NCBI GenBank assembly: GCA_902728285.1
Contig: CACVBU010000854.1
Location: forward strand, 153,954-217,953
Source: Clytia hemisphaerica
Taxonomy: Eukaryota > Cnidaria > Hydrozoa > Leptothecata > Clytiidae
Length of the DNA stretch: 64,000 nucleotides
Reading direction: 5' to 3'
The notes under the pieces are model-generated. The model was not told where the DNA came from and searched no databases. It was given only the letters and a program-made list of their open reading frames with translations. Shown here one piece after another: positions 1 through 12,100 of this stretch. The position numbers and the translations under genes are program-made. Position 1 is the stretch's first letter. Each line of letters begins with the position of its first letter.

Positions 1-537
1 GATAATGGGTTTTGAGCATTACTAAAAAGTTATATAAAAGTTTTTCTGCTTTTTTTTATACACAATGTACTTCTTGTTTACAGTGATAGATGTGCAAATG
101 ACCGTCACTGTGGTTAGGTGGCAAACAAAATTTTAGGTTTACAAGTTTATGTACATTTTTCACACCGAAGAAGCTTTGATGAAGTACGAAGATAAATAAT
201 ACAAGGGCTATGGGGCCGTCCACATAGTACGTACACACTAAAATGTTTGAAATGTTGAAAATCTAGTACCCCCTGCGCGCAAGCGTACGCAAATGGCTAT
301 ACCCCCTGGTGTAAGAAGCGTAAAAGTAACAAAAAAACAGCAAAAAAGGCCTATTAAAAACATATTCCTTTGACCCCTCTCCTCCCCCTATACGCAAGCA
401 TACGCTTTTGAGAGACTCATACGTACTATGTGGACGGCCCCTATGCAATATTTTCAAGTAAAATCTTTGAAACCTCTCCAATTTCTGCAAAAATTTGGTA
501 AAATTTGCCCTCACAGTTTTTGCCTTTTCTTTTTCAG

Positions 538-1456
538 GAATGATGCCCTTATTCTTATGGATTGGTAATCCGTTTTGTTTTCCTTGTATACCGTTACGTT
601 TGTTGATCGTCATGCCAGGTGGTCTGGTTGTCATGGTGATGACATTCACTCCACCCATGGGTGTGGCCAAGAATGGGTTGCTGACTTTTGCCCCACCTGG
701 TAAGAATAATATTTAGAGCAGTCCTTAGGAATTGTATTCGAGAATTTATGAAATCTGTTATTCATATGATCTTTTCTGGAACTGATGACGATTGAAACAT
801 TTTTAATACTTTTTGTCATTTTTTGGTTTGAGGTGAGAGAGGAAAGGATAAAAATATCAGACTACAGGTTAACCCCGTAAATCAGAAAGTGTAGAAGAGA
901 AAATTCTCAAACCTTATTGAAGTAAATAAAAGTAGGCAATTGCAACATAGCAAAGTTCAGGGGGGGGTCGGTAGTAAAATCTCAGACATAATGACGTTTA
1001 CTATGGTGGTGGTGTGACGAAAAATCGAGAGAAAAAAATTTACTACCCAGGGTAGTTAAATACTTAAATGGGTGGTATCTATGTGTTGAATGTTGAAAAA
1101 AATTTACTACCTGGGTAGTTAAAACTGGTAAAATTAGCAAATTTTAGCTATTTTTGTAAAATCTGAAAATTTTTATAATTTGAAAAAACTTTCTGTTGGA
1201 AAGTTGTTTGCTGCAAATAAAAATTTCTCGAAATTTTTTGTCAATATAAGAAAAGAAATTACTTTATTATATTTTACATTTTTCTTCTCCCTTTATAGAA
1301 ATGCAAGCACAACTTGGTGAACTAGCTGGTACATTCTTCCAAATCGGGTTGATCATATGGGGTTTGTTTTTTATTGTTGTTTTCTTGATCACGTGTTGTT
1401 ATTGTAAGTTTTGTCGAGAAGAATCGAAAGATGGAAACACCTGTCTGTGTTGTTAA
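538..1456 (+). CDS. C-terminal two exons of a small cysteine-rich membrane protein (5' end outside window)
   Basis: Two exons join in phase: 538-699 (acceptor ..tttttcag, donor g|gtaag) and 1299-1456 (acceptor ..ctttatag, stop TAA at 1454-1456). The split codon gives Glu before MQAQLGELAG. The first exon encodes a hydrophobic stretch with CFPC and a PGGLVVMVM core. The second encodes a strong membrane segment (FFQIGLIIWGLFFIVVFLI) followed by a cysteine-rich tail, CCYCKFC..CLCC, which could be palmitoylated or bind metal. The first exon begins with two bases of a split codon, so at least one further exon lies before position 1. I do not recognise the family. The length, paired hydrophobic segments and Cys-rich tail suggest a small integral membrane protein. 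What is seen: splice signals, open frame, hydrophobicity. Inferred: membrane location. Confidence 0.65.
962..1125. repeat. Short direct repeats in the intron of the membrane-protein gene
   Basis: The motif aaaaaatttactacc..gggtagttaaa occurs twice (about 1034-1062 and 1097-1124), preceded by a G8 run and a related ggtagtaaaatc at 971. Each copy is an imperfect palindrome around tacc/ggta. It is probably part of a small degraded inverted-repeat element. Confidence 0.4.
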
Positions 1457-1560
1457 AGGATATAATAATTTCGAGAAGAGTCAAAAGATGGAAACACTTT
1501 TGCGGTGTTAAAAAGAAATGATATCGAGAAAAAATTGAAATATGGAAACACTGTTGTCAG
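1408..1560 (+). repeat. Threefold degenerate tandem repeat overlapping the stop codon region
   Basis: The phrase tcgagaa-n-gaaa-atggaaacac occurs at about 1412, 1471 and 1521. The first copy encodes the C-terminal tail of the membrane protein (FCREESKDGNTC) and the next two lie just after its stop. This looks like duplication of the terminal coding segment into the 3' UTR, followed by decay. Confidence 0.5.
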
Positions 1561-1811
1561 GGAGATAAAAAATGAGATCAAATCAGGAAACATATTTTGG
1601 GAGATAATGATGTTCGACAAGAATCGAATACGGGGACAATTTGTTGATGCTGTTACGGTTGTAATTATGTTTTCCCCTGGCCATGTCATCAACAAAGCTA
1701 TTTGACTTCTTGATATTTCTGGAGAAACAACTGACATTTCTTTACACACCTGAATTTCATGTAATTTTTAGCTTTTGCATTGGAAGTTGTCGTTGAAAGA
1801 AATCGTACTCA

Positions 1812-2032
1812 TTTTCCGGGGGTAGGACGGTGTGGACGATAAGGGCCGATGTTTTTCCAAAGTCTCTCTAAGGGTTACAAAAATCAGAAAATTTATAAGT
1901 AGTCCCTCTAAAGGTCGGAAAATTCACGATTTCTTGGAACTTTTCTTGATTTCGAAAGAAAATATTGAAAAAAGTCTCTCAAAATCTAAGTACCCTCCAT
2001 CGGGGACTCATTTACAATTTAGACACCTGCTC
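1812..2032. repeat. Family K inverted-repeat element, degraded copy
   Basis: It opens with ccgggggtaggacgg and contains repeated phrases agtc(t/c)ctctaaaggt(c/t)gg..aaa. The same organisation is found at 19434-19861, 52611-52890, 12240-12495 and 56503-56757. Apart from this element and the tandem repeat before it, 1457-3124 shows nothing I can call. Confidence 0.45.
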
Positions 2033-3124
2033 CGCATATAGCAATACACCTATCCAGAGTTTACAGGAAGAATGACGTCAACATGTCTAAAGTCGTTACA
2101 TTGATTTTTCTGTAACAGACACAGAATCTTTCTTTTATGGTAAGCTCTAACCCAGTTCACTTACGCTTTAAGGGTTTACTCTTAGGTGACCTTAATAAAC
2201 GTGAGGAGAATTTTCAAATGTTAATAAAAGGGGCTAACTCGTTTTAATCATCATTAACCTTGCTTTAAGACTGTTTTTTTCTACGGTTTTTTTCGCCTAA
2301 TGTGTCACAGCCTTCCCTCTTCTCTTGTTAAGTGTAGATATATTAATTTTCAAAATAGTGCAGAAATTGTAAGGTTTTGTCAACGTAGTCATCTTTTACT
2401 ACGAATATTTGTGTACAATCCAATTTTTGAGAATTTTGTAAATTTTTTAAGAATTTCTCGCTCGCATACGCACTTTTCCTTTCTATTATATTACGATTAT
2501 TTACTGGTTTCTTTACTACTTGTATTTTTTGGTCAATTTTTTAATCTGACTATTTTGTGTTTTATTTTAGGGGATAACATTTTAGGGAGTATTGAAACGA
2601 CATTTTGTAAATTTTGATACATACTTTATTATTTGACATTGTATTACTGTTAATATAAAACCATGCTACTTTTTTAACCAGGAAAATTTGATTCGCTGTT
2701 AACTTTTTCGAAATTTTGAAAAAATGTTTATCATATCAAAATGTTTAGTTTATCATGGTGACACTTTTTAATTATTCAACACAGTCAATTGATGATAAAG
2801 TTTTCTGGTCTGCAATTTAAGCTACAATTAAGTCATTCACGTCTGATTTTTGCTGAATTAATTTACAGAAAAGGCTGTCATTGATAGATATGATATGATT
2901 TTTTTTCGCAGTTATCCCAATACAAAATCAACGTCATTTTTCTTCGTGGTTGAGATTCTGATAATTTAGTGGCAACTGGTGTTTTCCTCCCAATAACCCT
3001 AAAATTGTTCTTTCAAATAAAATTTAAAATGGAGATTTTTCGTCGTATCAAATGTTTTTATTTTTAGTTAAAATATTAGCAACGATTTAACAATAAATGA
3101 CGAGAATACTCATACACATCAGAA

Positions 3125-6100
3125 ATGCTATTAACAGCCACACTAGCAATGGCAGCTCCAACAGTTTTGAAGGTAAGATAATTATCAGGCACCGAGTACA
3201 CGTTTTTTTATAAGAACATCCAAAAGTTTTAAAGCCTTCGGATAGTCTTAAATTTTTGAGTTTTAAACCTAAAAATGTTCTTAACATGTTCTTATTTTCA
3301 CCATAATGCGAGTAGTTTTGTTCACTTTCCTAAGAAATCAGATGTTTTAGCGTCCACAAAGCCTTAACATTTTCTTAACTTGTTCTTAAGATTTTAGCCA
3401 CCGAAACTTCTTATATATAGTTTGTTCTTATTTAAAGACACGTGTACGTTCAATATTTCTACTACGGTCTGTTATTTAGTACAAAGACCTATATACTTCA
3501 ATTACCAATCTATTCTTGAAGGAATGTTTTTAAAATAGATATTCTTAGAATAGTTAGGGATGAGTGATAAATAAATTATAGAAATTGTTTCTAACCACTG
3601 TTGGCTTGTGGTTAGAGATGTTACCTTATTCATGATTTGCACCATTTACAATGTCTTCTGTCATTACATCACGGACCCAATAGCTGATTGGTTATAAGTG
3701 ATGTAAAATCAGTCAATACGTCACTTTCAACCAATAAGCTGTTGGGTCTGTGAAGGACATTGCATATCATGAATAACGATATTTGATCTTAAACTTGGAC
3801 TTGCCATGGAAACTGGCTAAAAATTGTTGACAGAAAATAATAGAAAATAATAACTAATGTTTTTATTTTTGACTCAATTATACCAGGTTCAGTTACCAAA
3901 TTGCTTGGAGATCGATTTGAGCAGTTTCACAGTTGAATTCTGAGGTAAATTTATTATAGTTTTTATCTTTTTGTTCGGGTAATACATGATATGCAACACT
4001 GCGATGTCTTCTGACATTACATCACGGACCCAATAGCTGATTGGTAAAATCAGTCAACAAGTCACTTTCAACCAATCAGCTGTTGGATCTTTGGAAAACT
4101 TTGCAAATGCACCATCCCGAATAGCGAGTTTATTTACTACACTTTTGAGAGCGCTAAAGTGACTGAAACCTGCAAAATTGACCCGCAAATTCTATGACGG
4201 TCACCCTCAGTCTATCTGGATCTAGGCAAACCAAAACTTTACCGTCTCCTCGCAAAAAATCAAAGATACACGTTTTTTAGACCTACCCCGATGGGGTGGA
4301 GGTCCTATAAATTAACCTGTGTTCGTTCGTCCGTTTGTTCGTTCGTTCGTCTGTTACCAACTTTTCTCAGGATTGAATCATAGTAATCTTTTGATTTTTG
4401 GTACAAAGGTGCAAAATGGTGGTGGCCAAAATGTGACGGAGCCCGATTTTCGAAAAAAAAAAATTTGGGGGCAAATTTGGGCCAAAAAACTTCTAAAAAA
4501 CGGGTTTTTTGAAAAATTGGATCATTAATTATTTCTGATTTTTTGCATGAAAGTAGGATACCATCATAGGTAAAAGATGGCTCAAGCAGATTTTTTCAAA
4601 AAAAAATTGTTGGCTCAAAAAACACATGTTTATCTATAAGAATCACTATTAATAAGCATACATCAATGTTCTTAGCCATATCATTATTTTTTTATATTAG
4701 TTTTTTTAAAGATGAAAATGTCACGATGGAGGGCAATGGTTTGAGTTTTCTAGAAACACTTATTATATTTTTGGCTGAAAAACGAATCTTTATCTATAAA
4801 TCACTATTTATAAGCATAGATCAATGTTCTTAGCCAAACTATTATTTTATTATTATTTTTTCTAAACAAACAAAATGTCACCTAAGAGCGGGATGGTTTG
4901 AGCTTTCTAGAAATACTTATTATTTTTTTGGATGAAAAACGAATCTTTATCTATAAGAATCACTATTTATAAGCATAGATAAATGCTCTTAGCCAAACTA
5001 TTATTTTTGGACCTACCTGGAGGTCCTATAAATTAACCATTGTCCGTCCGTCCGTTCGTCCGTCTGTTACCTGCTTTTCTCGAGATTGGCTCATTAGTTT
5101 TTTTCTCATTTTTGGCACAATGATGCAAAATGGTAATGCACAAAATGTGACGGAGCCCGATTTTCGAAAAAAATTCATTTCCGGCCGAAAATGCCGGAAA
5201 TATGTCGGAAAAACCGGTTTTTTGGTATTTTCTCAAGATTTCATCATTAGTTTTTTCTTATAATTGGTTGTTTTTTCATTCAAAAACATTATTAATAGCA
5301 ATACCCAACATCAAGCATGTTTCAATTTTCAATAAAATTGATTTTTGAAGCCGGAACTATTTAGAAATCGCCGGAACAACTTATTTTTGCCGGAAAGACA
5401 GTATTTCTTGAATTTCTCGAGCTGTACTTTATATTTTTTTATGAAATTTTGCACACTGATGCAAAATGACAGTACCTAAAATGTTACGGAGGCCGATTTT
5501 CAAACAAAAGTTTTTCCGTCCGAAAATGCCGGAAATATGCCGGAAAAACCGGTTTTTTGACATTTTCTCAATTTTCATCTTTATTTTTTTCTGATTATTT
5601 GCAGAAAGATGAGTATTCACAATGCTCAAAACATGGCCGAGTTCGATTTTTGAGAATTTTTTTTTCCGGTTGAAAATGCCGGAGATCCCCGTTTTTGCAG
5701 ATTTTTATTGGATTTTTTCCTTATATTTCTATGTTTTTCACACAAAAACATTATTGATAACAATGCTCACCATCAAGCATGATTCAATTGTCAATAAAAC
5801 TGATTTTTGCGACCAGAACTTTCTATTTATTTTTTCCCTACAACCCTTCCCTCTCTCCCCATCAACAATCAATGATGAATTTATTGTGTTATGCATTTTC
5901 GCTAAACGCTATATTTTTTGACTGATTTTTTTCATTTTTCTCCTCGCATTGCTATCTAACTTTCATTATCAGGTAGGTCCATTCAGCATCTAGCTTGTTG
6001 CTGTTTTGTCTTTGTCCAGTTCCTTTCTTTTTCCTCCCTTCAGAATAAGTTTAGTCACATATTTCTTATGGGGTTGATACCCCACTCACGAAAACAGCCC

Positions 6101-9100
6101 CCCACCCTTTACCACCAACCCCGCCATAATCCAAGAAATCCCTGTAAACCCACCCTTTTGGACTTTTTTGGAAAACCGTTTACCCCACCATCTAGCTAGG
6201 GGGCGGTTGAAACTATGTTAGAAAATTTATTTAAGTTTTCTCAAATAAGGTTTGGTTATGCTTCCTTTATTCCTTTATACCGTTTATGTATGTATGCACT
6301 TGGATCAAAATTTGGTGAGTTTGATTTACTTTTTTTCAGGTGGGATTAGTAAGCTTATTGAATGCAGTGAAGTTATATGACTCTTCTTATCATTCGCTAG
6401 CTGTTCATCTTAGGTCCATCTGTCAGGTAAGATTTATTGCCATTTGATGCACGCTTTTACAATGTGTTCACAAATGCTGGTCAGTTTCGAGAAAAAAGCT
6501 ACTAGCTAAATAATGAAAATCTGAAACAAGGAAATAGACAAGAATTGATCTTTAACTGACATTTACCGATGGACATTAAGATGTTACTTACCTTCGAAAG
6601 AACTCTAAGAACCCTTAAAGCATTCGGACCTTTAAAATTTTTCATTTCAAAAACTTTGCTTGATAATGTTGTTAAAATAGCCCGGCCTTGTTTTTATTTT
6701 ATTTTATTATTATGATGTATACAAGTTCAAGGCACACGAGGGCCTCTGAGAACCGGATCTTGATTACAATTGTTTTGTCTCAAATCTTTTCGGATGTTTT
6801 TTCCAAGCTTCGTTGAGTCTTTGTTATCGCGTTCCCTTTGAGAATTTCATTTTATAGAAATTTGTTTACTAGCAAACGACTATATTACCTAGAGAATTTA
6901 TAGAACATATTACTACGTCATTTTATTACTAATTACTATTTGCGTATTGCCTAGGAAAATTATGAGAGTGTATAAAAACCCACAACATTTGTAGATAGGC
7001 GAATTCATTTTTATTATAACGATGAGAACATCAGTGCAAATTATGATAAAGGACTAGAGTTTGTTAAAGATAAATATGGCTGGAAATAAAGTTGTATAAT
7101 TGTCCTTACAATTTACTGAGGTATCCTTCGAATGAATTCCTTTGCCTTTGCAAAGTTCAACAGTCTTTCTTTGAAGATTTTGACAGTTTTTTCCTCTACA
7201 ACAAGTTTTCTTATGCTTCTTTCAAACGTGTATGTGAACGTAAAGTTATGTCATACCTTCACAGGCTTGATACATTTTATCTCCTATTTCCCATAGGCTG
7301 GAGACTGCTCGAGATTAGCATTAGAATATAAACAAAGTCTTGCTTCAGTTTTTGATCCACACCACAGAGGCTTTAATGGAGGTTAATTTTTAAAGCCGTT
7401 TTGTTGTAACTTCTGAAACAGTAGAACCATTGTTTTAAGACCAGATTAAGACCATAGGTGTGCTTTTAGGTATCATGTCTTCTTAAGCAAGCATAGAGTA
7501 GATTCCAATTAGTAGAAGGTGTTTGTATAGAATCTGAAAAATAAAACTAGTGCCCAGGCCCCAAAAATCAAAGTTTTTGAAAAATGAAAAACCCCCGAAT
7601 ATTCACCCAAGAAGCAAGTGTGCGAAGTTTCAGCCCAAACTGACCATTTTAAGTTTTCAGGCTCAGATTAGCTCAACTGAAGATTAGATTTCACATGATG
7701 GTTCAATATTGCAATCTTTTATTTCAGGATGGAATCTGAGATCGTTATTTGGAGGTGTGATTACCTCAAGATGTCTTTTGGCAAGAAACAGTAAGGTCAT
7801 CATTTATACAGACAAGGTATTACAATTTTGTATTCTTCGGCTTAATAAGACTGGACTCACCCGACCCAAGATTTCGGAGGTGGGTGGGTCGGTCGGAAAT
7901 TTTTTTTATTTTGGTCAATCATGGCTGGCTCCGAAAAATCCTTGAGCTTTTAGACGGCTCAAGAATTGTTTCCACGAAGGGCCACTATGAACAACAAGAG
8001 TAACAAAAAGGAACAGGAAAATTGGATAACCAACATTTCAGCCTAATTATTTTTTGTTGGAACCACAAATTCTCTTTCACTGATAAATTAATATCAAATC
8101 ATTTCTTCATATTTTTGAACTTCTTTTAAAATATCCATTTCATCTAATAATTATATATTTGAGACTTACATCAAAGAAGGATTTATCTATAAATTGTCAA
8201 TTGTCAATAAATGTCATATCAAATAAATCTATAAATTGTCGAGGGTTTTTTTTCTCTATTTCAAGAAGAAATAACGTGTGTCTTTATGCAGTTGATTTAG
8301 TTATAGCTTCTCTCCGCTTCCCTTGCGTTCATCGAATATATGTTAAAGACCAAACAAGTCGAGATATGGTAAACTTGCCGTATGCAGCAGGATTCAAAAT
8401 CAAAACAAATGTCACAAATGTCAAAATAAAAGATCAAAACAAATATGGCTGATTTTGATTGTTTCAATTGTTTTACAAGTGTGTTTTGGACACGTGATTT
8501 TTATTGTTCTCTTTAATGACACGTGGTTCGCGTAATGTTTACATTTTACTACGTTTATGTCCCTTTAAAGACCAAACAAGTCGAGATATGGTAAACTTGC
8601 CAGTAATGAACGACGACGCATCAACATATTTCTCTCAATGCTCAATTTCGCATCTGGTTTAGCCTGAAAATTCTTCATTGTAAAAGCCATTTTGATCATA
8701 ACTCCTCGAAGAGTCATTATTTTTGTGGTAGAGCATCCGGCTACGGTTCGCAAGGTTGTGGGTTCAACCCCCAGCCGGGTCATACCAAAGATTCCCAAAA
8801 TGGTACTTGATGCCTCTCTGCTTGATGCTCAGCAACTAAGAGAAGGATCAAGGGTAAGTGGAGAAATCCAGGGAGAAAGAGTGGCGCCCTCCCCTACCTT
8901 TGGGTAGATAGCTATCGAAAGAGGAGCCTTCGGGTCGCAGACTTACTTTGTGGTCATCTCACTACAACTATAAACCTTTTATAAAAAGCGTAGGGAGACT
9001 AGGTTCGAATTTACCAGGATGGAATGATGTCCTGGAATCGTTGTATTGACAATATTGGCGAGTTTACGTATTTGCACTTTTGAGGACGGTAGAGTGACTG

Positions 9101-12100
9101 AAGCGATTTGGAATAACCCGCATATCTTGTCCTCTAAATCGAATACGGTAAGTCGGTAATGCATCGTCGTCCTCGGCTGGGTTAGGATCTAGTCAAATTA
9201 GAACCTTAACGTCTCTGTCGCTAACAACACACATACATAAAATCGGTAATATCGTAGAGCCGTTGTATTGACAATATTATCAAAACAGAGAATTTGGACG
9301 TCATTTCCAAAGTAAATTCATTACCAGACCCTTCAAAACCCGACCGCGCAACTAAAGGTTGATGGGTGTTATTTTGTAGTCATGGGAACTATCGCAAGAT
9401 AACAAAAGGCTAGAATAAAATAAAGGGAACATCAAAATATCTATTTCATTTCAACCGCTTGGTTAACCTCTTGTCTCCGTTCCCTTAACCTTTCTTCTCG
9501 AAAATATTCACTTGTATTTTTCTCAGGAAAGATTAACATTCGAAGTGCTTTTTGTGTGTATATCAAGAAAACAATAACCACATTGTTGATAATGATTGCG
9601 ATACATTGGAAGAGTTCTCTCAGTTGTGGTGATTGAGCATTAACGATGACAAAACTGACACCAAAAACAACAGTGAGTGTGAAAGTAGCATATACTAACA
9701 CAGTTCCATCATTCATAACACTCGGTAGATTTCGACCTCTAAATGCTTGGATAGAACACATCAGTTGGATAATCATGGATGAAGCAATCACAACATTGAA
9801 ATGAAAAGAATTATCACAAAAATGGAAACTAATCATTGATTTGGAATCCATAGCTTCAGCACTTGTGATTGGTCTCTGGTGAATTGCTATGCCAACCAAT
9901 GTATTGACTGATATCACCAAAACGATAATTATGAATACTTGGACCATTTTCGAACGTTGAACTTCTTCACTTGTAAGACGAACTTTACTCAAAAAAGCTT
10001 GAAGAAGTTTTTGTGATTTGATAAAAACAATACCAATGTTTATTACATAAAGCATGCTGATTGAAGTCAACCTGGAGATGCATTTGTAAAAGTTTGGTGT
10101 TCCAATAAAAGTAGATGGGACAGTTACAAAGAGAAGCAATATTATTGACATGTGTATCAACGAAACTTTGTAGTCAGATACTGAAACCATAGGTGTTTTT
10201 CTCTTGAATATAAACAGGCTTAAAGAAAAACACGTGACCATTATACCAATGATACTTAAAACCACCAAACAAAGAAATTGCGAGTCCAACAAACTATAAT
10301 GTACATTTTGATAAGGGTCTTTGCACATGGTACGTTTCCCATCGTCAACATTGAATCTTCCAGTGCATTTCCGACACCTTCCATTACCGGACAGCGATTT
10401 GATTGTATTTTTCGGACACAGAAGACATCTCCAAGCGAAATTATTTTCACTGATATTACTGTAAACCATGTGATATCCTGCTGGACAAAGAGGTTTCTCA
10501 CAGGTGGTGAAATTTATACTCTTTTTATAAAAATCGTCGTCCAGAGTAATGGGCTTTCCCTCTTCTAAAAGAAAGTGTCTATTTTTTCCTTCAAATATAA
10601 CGTATTGCGTTTTTTCATAGTTTTCATACGTTTTTTGAAGTTCTGAGCGACTTTCCGCGAGTGTATGGTACCAATCATTTAAACCTTGAATATGGATCCA
10701 TTCCATGTTGTCTAGTTGGCGTGCAAATACTTCCGCATTCCTAAGAGTACTAAATTTCAAGTAGGTTGGCAAAGATTGGAATAATCTTCTGAAATCTATA
10801 GTATAGCTAATCTCCATAAGATTTGAAAGTATATTGAAATCAAGCAATAGAAAATTATGAATAGCCAAATATTCTGCATTTTCAATAAATTTTTCACCCA
10901 ATCGCCAAGTTTGAAATAGAATGCTCATCATGTGAGTTATAGGGAAAAATGGTAATTCTTCCTGAAATACAGCATAAACTTTGTTTAGAAAGATGGCTTG
11001 ATCGGAACTTGATCCGAAAAATATAACGAAACGTTCTTGATCAGATTGGAGCATGTCTTTCACGAACGCTGTTTCATTGTTTACCTCCTGCCGAGCATCA
11101 ATTTCGTAAATCTCCAGGCAGATTTTTTGGTTTTGCAAATTTTCAACTGTTTTTCTGTAGTATGAACGATAGGGAAAATCATTTGTTGTTAAAAAGACGA
11201 TGGTCAATTTTTCCCAACCTGCAAGCTCAATATATTGCGATGTTTCTGAAACCAAACTGTTCACTGGGTTAAAAATGGACCCATCCTCCTCGATTCTGTG
11301 GTCTATATCGTACACTGGAGTTTCCTTGAAAACATTTTTCACGAAATTCGTCATTTTAAGTGAAGTGTACATGAAAAATGCGACGATCGATGACTCTGTG
11401 AAGTTTTTCCCTTTTGTTGAATCTTGAATCGTTCATCAAGGACAAGATTTTGAACAATTTCTGTCAACAAGGTGAAGTTACCACAAACATCATACTCCTT
11501 ATATTTCAATTCACCAATTATATAACAATCCCAACAACCTCTAACAACAGCTTGTATGTATGTTTCGTTGATAAGATTTTTATTGAATGCACTCATTATT
11601 CCTGCGTCAATATTAAGTCGAGTTCTGTTAACATTTCCAGTGCAATTGGAGTATATCCCTATTTGGTGAAACGTGTAACATTCCAACTCCTCAAAATGGA
11701 GTAAGATTGCCAGATGGATAAATACATTTCTCCATTTCATTTTTAAGAGACTTTGAGTGACTGAAGTTGACCAGAGTTTACAGAATATGTTGCTATATTT
11801 TCACTAACCAAACCCTTCTTTACAAAAAAAACGAGCCACAGATTGCCTTTTTAATTTGAGAAAAACTTTCTATCAAGCTTTTATCGCTGGTAGGAGGCCA
11901 AAAACAATAAAACCAATCTCCATATAAAAGAATCTTCAATAATTATTTTAATTTCAAACTAAGAAACTATCTTTTTTTCCTTGGTAAAAATAATATCCCC
12001 CATACCTTGTTTAAGAATAATTGTACTGATTCGGAACATTAGACATCCAAAACATTAAAATTAATCAATCTCTTTTCGCAATTAAAATATATAACCTATT

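Noticed and set aside
263-670. 135-aa minus-strand ORF at the window start
   Set aside because: It overlaps the better supported plus-strand exon 538-699 and low-complexity intron sequence; no recognisable domain.
3887-3944. Additional exon of the six-exon gene (VQLPNCLEIDLSS..)
   Set aside because: Good acceptor and a gag|gtaaat donor, but all frames reach a stop before the donor, while exon 1 joins exon 2 directly in phase.
8722-8795. tRNA gene on the plus strand
   Set aside because: A- and B-box-like motifs are present, but acceptor and anticodon stems do not pair and the sequence continues into a repeated SINE body.
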